Below are positions 1 through 5,228 of a stretch of 5,894 bases of DNA, one piece after another. The notes beneath the pieces were generated by a model, which had not been told where the DNA came from, did not search any database, and saw nothing but the letters and a program-made list of their open reading frames with translations. The stretch comes from Rhodothermaceae bacterium (lineage in GTDB: Bacteria; Bacteroidota; Rhodothermia; Rhodothermales; Rubricoccaceae): assembly GCA_013003465.1 (NCBI GenBank), contig JABDIZ010000202.1:1-5894 (forward strand), in the 5' to 3' direction. Made by a program: the position numbers and the translations under genes. Each line of letters begins with the position of its first letter. Positions within the stretch are counted from its first letter, which is position 1.

Positions 1-311
1 CGCGCGAGCACCGCGCTCGTCGCGTGCGGGATAGCATAGTGGACATGCAACAGGTCGAGGCCTTCATGGCGCACAACATCCACCATTTTGCTCGTCAGTG
101 CGATGGCGTACGGCGGGTATTCGAAGAGCGGGTAGGTGTTGACGCGCACTTCATGGAAATACAGCCGCTCGGCGACGTGGTCGAGGCGGAGGGGGAGGTC
201 ATAGGCGATGAAGTGGACCTCGTGGCCGCGCGCGGCGAGCGCCTTGCCCAACTCGGTGGCGACGACGCCGGAGCCGCCGAAGGTGGGGTAGCAGGTGATG
301 CCGATTTTCAT
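1..311 (-). CDS. bshA: BshA, N-acetyl-alpha-D-glucosaminyl L-malate synthase (N-terminal part, cut by window edge)
   Basis: Translating leftward from an ATG at 311-309 gives 103 complete codons running off the left edge. BshA is a cytoplasmic GT-B glycosyltransferase that joins UDP-GlcNAc and L-malate, the first step of bacillithiol synthesis. The protein begins MKIGITCYPTFGGSGVVATE, the family's N-terminal signature, with the glycine-rich GGSG donor-site loop at residues 12-15. It continues with LGKALAARGHEVHFI (21-35) and LFEYPPYAIAL (62-72), and then HVHYAIPHATSA (89-100), a stretch typical of BshA. The family is about 370-390 residues, so roughly a quarter is visible. The ATG is the natural family start. 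It has no Shine-Dalgarno but follows a pyrimidine-rich leader. It is divergent from the FkbM methyltransferase gene. Other bacillithiol genes (bshB, bshC) are not in the window. Another GT4 family glycosyltransferase is possible but unlikely given this N-terminus. Confidence 0.92.
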   Translation of the reverse strand, partial: MKIGITCYPTFGGSGVVATELGKALAARGHEVHFIAYDLPLRLDHVAERLYFHEVRVNTYPLFEYPPYAIALTSKMVDVVRHEGLDLLHVHYAIPHATSAVLA

Positions 312-468
312 ACGGGAAGGGGACGAAGGGAAGCGACGGGCGTGCAGCCTACAACTCGGTGGCCCGAGCAATCATTACGAATCGGCTATTTTCTGGCCTG
401 CCAACTCCAGAGGAGGGTGCGAGGTTGCCCTACTGCTGAATCCAGGTCGGCAGCACCCCGTCGCCTTC
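312..468. other. Divergent intergenic region between bshA and the FkbM methyltransferase gene
   Basis: This 157-bp gap must hold the promoters of both divergent genes. I see no convincing match to the Bacteroidota promoter (TTTG near -33, TAnnTTTG near -7) on either strand. It holds a small perfect hairpin, CTCGG-TGGC-CCGAG at 355-368, of unknown meaning. An open frame in the methyltransferase phase extends back to 295 but would overlap the bshA start and encodes nothing family-like, so I treat it as non-coding. Confidence 0.5.
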
Positions 469-1302
469 ATGTTTGCTCGTCTCGCCGCTCGTCTGCTCCC
501 GCCGCCTGCCCTCCGCTTCATCGGGCGGCTCCAGTACCGCGTGCCGGTGCTCGGTCCGCTCATCCGGCGTGCGGCCGGGCGCGTGGCTACGGGCGAGGGC
601 GTCATTCGCTACGGCGTAGGGACCGGGCTGCGCTTCCAGGGCGATGGCGCCGTGGCGGGGTATCTGCTCGGCACCTCCGAGCCCGAACTGCAAGAGGCCT
701 TTGCCGAACGCATCCGGCCGGGCGACACCGTGTACGACCTCGGGGCCAACATCGGCTTCTACATGATTCTCGCGGCCCGCTTGGTGGGACCGACAGGGCG
801 CGTCGTGGCCTTCGAGCCGTTTCCGGCGACGGCCGCCGCGGCGCGCCACAACGCACGGCTCAATGCCTTCGATCAGGTTCATGTCATTGAAGCGGCCGTG
901 GCCGATCGGCCTGGAGAAGAGTGGCTGATGACGGGGACTGGGCCGGTCACCTTCCGCCTCGGTGAGGATCGCGAACAGCCCGGCCAACTCGTCCCTGTGA
1001 TCTCGGTGGACGCCTTCGTCTCGACCGCCGAGGAGCCCCCACCGGACTTCGTCAAGATCGACGTGGAAGGCGCGGAGGAGCGGGTGTTGCTCGGCATGAA
1101 AGACACGCTGCGCCAACACCGGCCGACCGTGCTCTGCGAAGTGCACTACGCCATTTCCGACTTCGCCGGGTTCGTGGCCCGTGAACTAGGCCCGTTGGGC
1201 TATACGGCCACACGGATCGATGGCGACGGGATCCCGGAGGCCGGTGCGCGCTTTCATGTGGTGCTCACCCCTTTGTCCGAGCCCATCACATCCACCACCT
1301 GA
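469..1302 (+). CDS. FkbM family SAM-dependent methyltransferase
   Basis: A 277-residue protein of the FkbM family (class I Rossmann-fold methyltransferases, often O-methylating sugars or small secondary metabolites). The SAM-binding motif I is VYDLGANIGFY (88-98). The acidic motif that usually contacts the SAM ribose is VVAFEPFP (112-119). The diagnostic FkbM motif DFVKIDVEGAE is at 193-203, followed by the core strand TVLCEVH (220-226). The N-terminal ~85 residues are a basic, proline-rich lead-in plus the usual pre-motif helix. I chose the ATG at 469 because homology-like sequence begins near it. The frame stays open to 295, but that extension is compositionally unlike a protein and overlaps the divergent bshA start. 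The substrate cannot be read from sequence; the neighbouring bshA is a glycosyltransferase, but nothing ties the two pathways together. The next gene starts 8 bp after the stop on the same strand, which suggests co-transcription. Confidence 0.92.
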   Translation: MFARLAARLLPPPALRFIGRLQYRVPVLGPLIRRAAGRVATGEGVIRYGVGTGLRFQGDGAVAGYLLGTSEPELQEAFAERIRPGDTVYDLGANIGFYMILAARLVGPTGRVVAFEPFPATAAAARHNARLNAFDQVHVIEAAVADRPGEEWLMTGTGPVTFRLGEDREQPGQLVPVISVDAFVSTAEEPPPDFVKIDVEGAEERVLLGMKDTLRQHRPTVLCEVHYAISDFAGFVARELGPLGYTATRIDGDGIPEAGARFHVVLTPLSEPITSTT

Positions 1303-1310
1303 CTCCTCCT

Positions 1311-1889
1311 ATGCTCCTCTTCCGCCTGGCCTTCTTGGCCGCGCTGCTGCTCGTTGCACCCGCCGCATCGGCTCAACTGATTCCGTCCTTCGGCGCGACC
1401 GGCGGCGTCAACTTCGGCTCGCTCAACGACGTCGCCGGTGCCGAACTGGGTAACTCGACGGGTTTCCACGTCGGCATCTATGCCGATCTCGGCTTCGGGC
1501 CGCTCGCGCTGCGTCCGGCGCTGCTCTACCTTCGCGCCGGTGATGTGGAGGTGGGCGGTGGGACGGCCTCCGCCAACTTTGTCGCCATCCCGGTGGATAT
1601 CAAATTCCAAACGCCCACGCCGGTGGTGAAGGGCTATGCGCTGCTCGGCCCGGAATTCAGATTTCCTATCGGGGATGATGGGAATGTGGTGAGCACCAAG
1701 TCCATGAACGTCGCCGTCAATGCGGGCGTGGGCGTGGCCTTCGATCCACCGCTCGTCGGTCCCAATGGTTTCCTAGAGGTGCGCTACGCGCTCGATGTGA
1801 CCGGCTTCGCGGATGCCGTCGGCGTGGGAGGCACCTCGAACGAGTACAAGGTGAGCCTGTTCATGATCCGCGCTGGATTCGGGCTATAG
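1311..1889 (+). CDS. Small outer-membrane beta-barrel protein (PorT/OMP_b-brl-like)
   Basis: A 192-residue secreted protein. Residues 1-21 form a classical signal peptide: MLLFR, a hydrophobic core of Leu/Ala, and an Ala-Ser-Ala|Gln cleavage site, common in Bacteroidota. The mature part opens with FGATGGVNFGSL (27-38), like the first strand of the outer-membrane beta-barrel (OMP_b-brl_2) families. It then alternates short amphipathic strands rich in Gly, Ala and Val with turns, for example FHVGIYADLGFGPLALRPALLY (52-73), VVKGYALLGPEFRFPI (105-120) and MNVAVNAGVGVAF (132-144). It ends KVSLFMIRAGFGL, a strand-like C-terminus resembling a beta-signal, though the last residue is Leu rather than the usual Phe. 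About eight strands fit this length. It lies 8 bp after the methyltransferase gene. A lipocalin-like or other small barrel is an alternative. Function beyond outer-membrane location is unknown. Confidence 0.8.
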   Translation: MLLFRLAFLAALLLVAPAASAQLIPSFGATGGVNFGSLNDVAGAELGNSTGFHVGIYADLGFGPLALRPALLYLRAGDVEVGGGTASANFVAIPVDIKFQTPTPVVKGYALLGPEFRFPIGDDGNVVSTKSMNVAVNAGVGVAFDPPLVGPNGFLEVRYALDVTGFADAVGVGGTSNEYKVSLFMIRAGFGL

Positions 1890-1950
1890 GAAATGGGGCG
1901 TAGGGAACGGGGTAGGCCAGTACCTCCTTATTTCCCATTCCCTATTTCCC
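1889..1950. terminator. Long imperfect hairpin between convergent genes, probable bidirectional terminator
   Basis: The gap between two convergent genes is almost filled by an inverted repeat. TAGGGAACGGG (1901-1911) pairs with CCCATTCCCTA (1934-1944) with one mismatch. GGAAA (1889-1893) can pair with TTTCC (1945-1949) across a bulge, and AGG (1914-1916) with CCT (1923-1925) inside the loop. There is no U-tract on either side, so termination would not be of the classical intrinsic kind. The placement at a tail-to-tail junction supports a two-way transcription stop. Both arms are built from G-run or C-run units with a period of about seven bases. Confidence 0.6.
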
Positions 1951-3138
1951 TCAGAACCGCAGCAGTGCGGCGCTGGGGCCGTGCTGCGCGAGTGCGTCCT
2001 TGGCCGCCTCCGAGCGGACCAGTTCCAGACTCGCGCCCTGCTGGAGCGCCCGCTCCATCATCACCTCGAAGAGGTCATCCTCGGGGTGGATGGCGCCTCC
2101 CGTCGGCGGGTAGGTACCCTCGGTGAGGGTCGTCAGCATGCCCGTCTGGGAGTCCACGCCGCCGGGGATGCGGAGGTCGTCGTTGACCAGCAGCGTCAGC
2201 ACGCGCTGCTGGTTGAGCATGTCGAGCACCTCGTCGAGTCCGGCGACGGCACGGGCCGGGATGGACTCGCGCACCCGCGCGACGGTTTCCATCTCCTCAC
2301 GGGCCTCGACCTGGCGCTGCACGGCTTCCGCTTTCTCGGCGACCTCGGCCGTCGAGGCGTGAATGGCGCACTGGAACGAGGCCGCTACCTTCTCGCGCGC
2401 CTGCTGGTTGAGCCCATCGAGGAACGAGGCTTCCATGTCAGCCGGGGCGGCGTAGATGATGTGGCGGGCGCCGAGCGTCTTGGCGATCAACTGCAGGGCA
2501 TGCGCTGAGCGCTGGGCCTGGTCCTTCTTCAACTCCGCCTTCATGTCCTGCCGCTGATCCTTGGAGGCGTAGTCGGTGACGGCGAGCTCTTCGCCTTCGA
2601 GCACGTAGACTTCCTCCACGAGGCCAATCTGGGAGAAGAAGAAGCGGCTCTTGTGTGCCGAGACAAGCGCGATCACAAAGCGGTCATGCTCGTCGCGGAC
2701 GCGGGCGAGCGGGCGCACGTACGGGCGCGGGGCCACCTCCACGTCGTTGGGCATCGCGATGGCCACGCCCAGTTGCCGGAACAGCCCGATGGCTTGGCAG
2801 GCGAAGAAGGCGACGCCGCGGCCGGTACGGGGGAGGCCGTTGTTCAGCGCCGCATGAATACGGTCCAACTCGGCGGCGACGGCCGCTTCGTGTCCGTTCG
2901 CCTGTGCATCGGAGAGGGCGGCAGAGCGCAGCTCCTTGAACGCAATCTCCCACGCGTCACCGATGCGCATTTCGGGCGTCAACCCCATATAGAGGCTCAC
3001 GACCGGCGCGCCGTTGGATTCGAGTTCGTTGAGGCGCTGCAGGTGGTCGGCGTCGAGGAAATGGAAGCCGGGTGCGTTGGTGCGGGTGCGCAGTTCAGCG
3101 AGGAGGGCGTCGCGGCGTTGAGGCGAGAGGGAACTCAT
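1951..3138 (-). CDS. Bacterial archaeo-eukaryotic release-factor superfamily protein (baeRF, family-10-like)
   Basis: A 395-residue cytoplasmic protein with the layout of an eRF1/Pelota-type factor. The N-terminal ~145 residues are a divergent first domain (VVSLYMGL at 46-53, GRGVAFFAC at 106-114). The eRF1 domain-2-like start is RFVIALVSAHKSRFFF (153-168), with LGARHIIYAAP at 222-232 as a later strand. A charged helical stretch at 262-290 leads to a domain-3-like region: VLTLLVNDD (313-321), PGGVD, and an end of SAALLRF resembling the Pelota C-terminus (AAILRF). The GGQ peptidyl-tRNA hydrolysis motif expected in domain 2 is absent; a Lys/Asp/Gln-rich helix (193-210) sits there. Members of this superfamily are proposed ribosome-associated factors; the actual role is not established. 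I prefer the ATG at 3138 over an upstream in-frame TTG at 3183, whose extra 15 residues look like translated leader. It follows the sigma-factor gene by 45 bp, probably in one transcript. Confidence 0.83.
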   Translation of the reverse strand: MSSLSPQRRDALLAELRTRTNAPGFHFLDADHLQRLNELESNGAPVVSLYMGLTPEMRIGDAWEIAFKELRSAALSDAQANGHEAAVAAELDRIHAALNNGLPRTGRGVAFFACQAIGLFRQLGVAIAMPNDVEVAPRPYVRPLARVRDEHDRFVIALVSAHKSRFFFSQIGLVEEVYVLEGEELAVTDYASKDQRQDMKAELKKDQAQRSAHALQLIAKTLGARHIIYAAPADMEASFLDGLNQQAREKVAASFQCAIHASTAEVAEKAEAVQRQVEAREEMETVARVRESIPARAVAGLDEVLDMLNQQRVLTLLVNDDLRIPGGVDSQTGMLTTLTEGTYPPTGGAIHPEDDLFEVMMERALQQGASLELVRSEAAKDALAQHGPSAALLRF

Positions 3139-3183
3139 AGCGGAGGGATAGAGAGGAAGAAACCAGGGAAGGGGAGCAACCAA
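3139..3183 (-). promoter_or_regulatory. Pyrimidine-rich leader between sigma-factor stop and baeRF start
   Basis: Read on the minus strand, these 45 bases are mostly C and T with few purines and contain no Shine-Dalgarno. The spacing suits co-transcription with translation starting independently. An in-frame TTG at the upstream end would extend the baeRF protein by 15 residues, but those residues (Pro, Leu, Trp, Phe) are what a CT-rich tract encodes by chance. Confidence 0.4.
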
Positions 3184-3951
3184 TCAGGCGATGGGATCGC
3201 CCGTGTACGAGTCGATGCCGTCGTTCGGCTCGGATAGGTCCTCGGTCGAGCCGATCTGCTCGCGGAGCGTAGTGCGCGCCAGATTGAGCGACTGCGCCGT
3301 GTCCTTGAGCGAGTAGTCGAGAATCTGGGCGACCTCGGGCAGCGTCAGGGCAAACTCATCGTGGAACAGCACGATCTCCCGCGATTCGGTGGGGAGGTCC
3401 AAGTCGCCGCGCTCGATGTAGGCGCGCTCCTCGGGCGACAACTGACCCAGGGCGTGCCCGTTCTCGTCCAAACGGATTTCCACGTCGCCGGGGGCCGAGC
3501 CCGCAATCAACTCGTCGTACGTTGTCACGTCGTACGGCATCCGAAACTCGAAGAGCGCTTCCTCGACGGCATCCCGCGTCTCGTTCTGCGGCACCTCGGC
3601 GTTGATCGAGAATGCCTTACGCGCAGCGTAGCGGGCTTCGCGGCGCAGCATCCGGGCGAGGGCGCGGTGCTGGATGCCGAGCAGCCACGTCCGAAAGCGC
3701 ATGTGGTCGGCGTTGTAGCGCGCCCGGCGTTGGTAGGCAGCGATCAGGCCTTCGCCAGCCAACTCCTCAGGGGTGAGTTCGTCGCGCTTGAGCTGGCCCA
3801 GGCGGCGGTGTAGGCGGACCTGGCGCCGGGCGAAGTCCATCAGGTCCTGCTGCAGCGGGCCGATGGCTTCCTCAAAGGCATCGCGGTCGCCGTCAAGCGC
3901 GCGGGTCCATAGGTCCGGGGCGGGCGCATGCGAGCGCGTCGAAGCATCCAT
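3184..3951 (-). CDS. ECF-type RNA polymerase sigma factor (sigma-70 family) with a long linker
   Basis: A 255-residue sigma factor directing RNA polymerase to a specific promoter set. Region 2 spans roughly 14-107: LWTRALDGDRDAFEEAIGPL (14-33), then ELAGEGLIAAYQRRARYN (63-80) and MRFRTWLLGIQHRALARMLR (84-103), the region that binds core polymerase and melts the -10 element. Region 4 spans about 186-233, with LPTESREIVLFHDEFALTLP (186-205) leading into the helix-turn-helix EVAQILDYSLKDTAQSLNLA (206-225). The linker (about 108-185) is some 78 residues and acidic, much longer than in ordinary ECF factors of about 190 residues in total. A short acidic tail (234-255) follows. I chose ATG 3951; an in-frame ATG at 3987 would add 12 residues encoded by a CT-rich leader and a hairpin. 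No anti-sigma gene or membrane protein is adjacent. The next gene, 45 bp downstream, is the baeRF protein. Confidence 0.92.
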   Translation of the reverse strand: MDASTRSHAPAPDLWTRALDGDRDAFEEAIGPLQQDLMDFARRQVRLHRRLGQLKRDELTPEELAGEGLIAAYQRRARYNADHMRFRTWLLGIQHRALARMLRREARYAARKAFSINAEVPQNETRDAVEEALFEFRMPYDVTTYDELIAGSAPGDVEIRLDENGHALGQLSPEERAYIERGDLDLPTESREIVLFHDEFALTLPEVAQILDYSLKDTAQSLNLARTTLREQIGSTEDLSEPNDGIDSYTGDPIA

Positions 3952-3975
3952 GGGGAAGGGAGGAAAAAAGAGAGG
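3952..3975 (-). promoter_or_regulatory. Uninterrupted 24-nt pyrimidine tract before the sigma-factor start
   Basis: On the minus strand every base from 3975 to 3952, directly before the ATG, is C or T, including a run of six T. There is no Shine-Dalgarno. The tract could be a ribosomal protein S1 type ribosome-loading site, or the six T could serve the hairpin just upstream as a displaced termination tract. Confidence 0.4.
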
Positions 3976-3978
3976 CAA

Positions 3979-3997
3979 GGCCTTCATCAGAAAGGCC
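3979..3997 (-). terminator. Small hairpin upstream of sigma-factor gene, possible terminator of the EEP gene
   Basis: A perfect 6-bp stem, GGCCTT and AAGGCC, encloses a 7-nt loop. It lies 54-72 bases past the stop of the EEP-family gene. Read leftward, a run of six T follows about ten bases later, too distant for a textbook intrinsic terminator. It could instead be a leader hairpin in the sigma-factor mRNA. The alternative ATG at 3987 would sit inside its loop. Confidence 0.35.
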
Positions 3998-4050
3998 GGG
4001 CTCCGTTGTATGAACCTTCTGTCCGCGAAGATCCATCCTCCGGTACGAGG

Positions 4051-5088
4051 CTACTCGGCCAGCGTCACGATGATGGGAAAGTGATCGCTGACGACGCGCG
4101 GGTCGTGGGCATGGACGAAGTGCACCTCGCGTAGCCGGGTGTAAAGCGCAGGCGAGAGCAGGACGTGATCGATGGCGCTCAGTTCACCTTCCTCGATCTC
4201 GTCGTTCCGGTTACGGTCGTAGAGGGCCGTGAAGCGCCGAGCCTGCGGCACCTCGCCGAGCACATTGGTGAGGTCGTCGTCGGGCGAGGGGCCTGCGCGC
4301 TTGATCCGCGCGAGCACGTCGGTGATGGGGCGGGAGGCGCGGGCATCGAGCGTCACGTCGTCGAAGTCGTTGAGGTCGCCGAGGACCACGATGGCGCGGC
4401 CCGCGGCCGCTTCCTGTGCGATGAAGCGGCGGATGACCTCGGCCTGCGCCTCGCGCCGGTCCTTGCGTTCGGTGTCATCGGGGCGAGCGAGGAAGTGCAC
4501 GCCCACGAGCGTGGTGGGCACGCCCGCGAGCGTGAGCCGCGCCCACAGGTTTTTCGAGACGCCGTAGGTCTGATTGGACAGGCCAACGGGAGCGCGCTCG
4601 TTGATGCGGCCTACTTCCTCAATGGGCAGCCGCGAGAGGAGGCCGACATCCTGCCCCGTGAAGCTGTCCTGGCCGTTCACGAGGTAGGGCGTGTAGCCGA
4701 GGCCTGCGAGCATCTCCGCCGTCATGGTTTCCAGCACGCCGAGGTTTTCCGTCTCGGGGATCAAGAGGAGGTCGGCATCGAGGGTGCGGATGACCGCCGC
4801 CACGTCCTCCATGTGGGCGCGCGCCGCCGCTGAGTCGTCCTTCCAGGCGAACGTGGCCCCGCCATCGCCGTCGCGGCCATCGAAGAGGAACTCCCCGTTG
4901 AACGTCCCGATGCGGACGCCCTCCGTCGTGTACACCGGGGGCGTTCCGACAGTGAAGTATGAGGCCGGGTGCGGCTCGGGCCCAACCGGCGCCTCCGCAT
5001 GAAAGACGGGCTGGAGGGGGCCGGTGCAGCCCGCAACAAGGAGTAGGCCGAGCGCCAGGCTGCGCAGGCGCGGGGGGACGAGGGGCAT
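4051..5088 (-). CDS. Lipoprotein endonuclease/exonuclease/phosphatase (EEP) family enzyme with EF-hand-like loop
   Basis: A 345-residue predicted lipoprotein of the DNase I/EEP fold, which hydrolyses phosphodiester or phosphate-ester bonds with a divalent metal. Residues 1-21 are a lipoprotein signal ending in the lipobox LVAGC (Cys21), placing the mature enzyme on an outer or periplasmic membrane face. The catalytic set is complete: GTFNGEF (61-67, Asn64), LIPETEN (109-115, metal Glu), GVHFLARP (196-203, His198), VLGDLNDFDD (235-244, Asp238/Asn240), AIDHVLLSP (305-313) and VSDHFPII (333-340, catalytic DH pair). Just before AIDH lies a stretch fitting an EF-hand calcium loop (DRNRNDEIEEGE, 291-302). 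The substrate (extracellular DNA, phospholipid or a small phosphate ester) cannot be read from sequence. It starts at the only ATG ahead of the signal peptide. It lies 140 bp after the hydrolase gene and may have its own promoter. Confidence 0.92.
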   Translation of the reverse strand: MPLVPPRLRSLALGLLLVAGCTGPLQPVFHAEAPVGPEPHPASYFTVGTPPVYTTEGVRIGTFNGEFLFDGRDGDGGATFAWKDDSAAARAHMEDVAAVIRTLDADLLLIPETENLGVLETMTAEMLAGLGYTPYLVNGQDSFTGQDVGLLSRLPIEEVGRINERAPVGLSNQTYGVSKNLWARLTLAGVPTTLVGVHFLARPDDTERKDRREAQAEVIRRFIAQEAAAGRAIVVLGDLNDFDDVTLDARASRPITDVLARIKRAGPSPDDDLTNVLGEVPQARRFTALYDRNRNDEIEEGELSAIDHVLLSPALYTRLREVHFVHAHDPRVVSDHFPIIVTLAE

Positions 5089-5109
5089 GGTTATCCGTGG
5101 TGGAGTGCC

Positions 5110-5144
5110 CGAAGATAGTCGCCACTTCGCGTGATGGCCTTAAA
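5110..5144 (-). promoter_or_regulatory. Candidate Bacteroidota-type promoter for the EEP gene
   Basis: On the minus strand TATCTTCG (5117-5110) matches the -7 consensus TAnnTTTG at five of six fixed positions. TTTA (5144-5141) lies 23 bases upstream as a weak -33 element (consensus TTTG), at the long end of the accepted spacing. Transcription would begin about 15 bases before the ATG. It lies just downstream of the strong hairpin, as expected if that hairpin ends the hydrolase transcript. It is a single visual match and may be chance. Confidence 0.3.
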
Positions 5145-5148
5145 CGGC

Positions 5149-5178
5149 GAGAGGCGAGCCTTACGGGGCTCGCCTCTC
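5149..5178 (-). terminator. Strong 12-bp hairpin after the cell-wall hydrolase gene
   Basis: GAGAGGCGAGCC (5149-5160) and GGCTCGCCTCTC (5167-5178) form a perfect 12-bp stem with the hexaloop TTACGG (plus strand). It lies 50 bases beyond the hydrolase stop. Read leftward the next bases are GCCGTTTAAGG, with only a short T stretch, so it is a strong structure with a weak U-tract. Most likely it ends the hydrolase transcript or protects its 3' end. Confidence 0.65.
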
Positions 5179-5187
5179 AAGCGACTG

Positions 5188-5205
5188 GCCGCGTTACGGC
5201 GCGGC
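5188..5205 (-). repeat. Second hairpin with the identical hexaloop
   Basis: GCCGCG (5188-5193) and CGCGGC (5200-5205) form a perfect 6-bp stem around TTACGG, the same loop sequence as in the larger hairpin 21-44 bases away. It sits 23 bases beyond the hydrolase stop codon. The two may form a tandem 3'-end structure of the hydrolase mRNA. Confidence 0.5.
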
Positions 5206-5228
5206 ATTACGCTACTCAGGTTTGGGGG

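Noticed and set aside
355..368. Small hairpin CTCGG-TGGC-CCGAG as an operator or terminator
   Set aside because: The five-base stem is too short in GC-rich DNA to support a function, and no T-run follows.
295..468. N-terminal extension of the methyltransferase to an ATG at 295
   Set aside because: It would overlap the bshA start codon and add 58 residues with no family resemblance. The ATG at 469 gives a normal FkbM length.
24..890. A 288-codon open frame on the plus strand across the bshA start and into the methyltransferase gene
   Set aside because: It is antisense to bshA and out of frame with the methyltransferase, both with clear family motifs. Its later part is Arg/Ala/Gly-rich, typical of shadow frames in GC-rich DNA.
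430..1146. A 238-codon open frame antisense to the methyltransferase
   Set aside because: The opposite strand encodes the complete FkbM motifs. This frame has no recognisable domain and mirrors the codon pattern of the real gene.
4165..4833. A 222-codon plus-strand open frame within the EEP gene
   Set aside because: It is antisense to the EEP catalytic motifs; rich in His, Glu, Val and Arg as expected from the complement of this gene.
5149..5205. The two hairpins as a CRISPR or transposon end
   Set aside because: There are no spaced identical repeats, no target-site duplication and no transposase. The stems differ in sequence and only the loop is shared.
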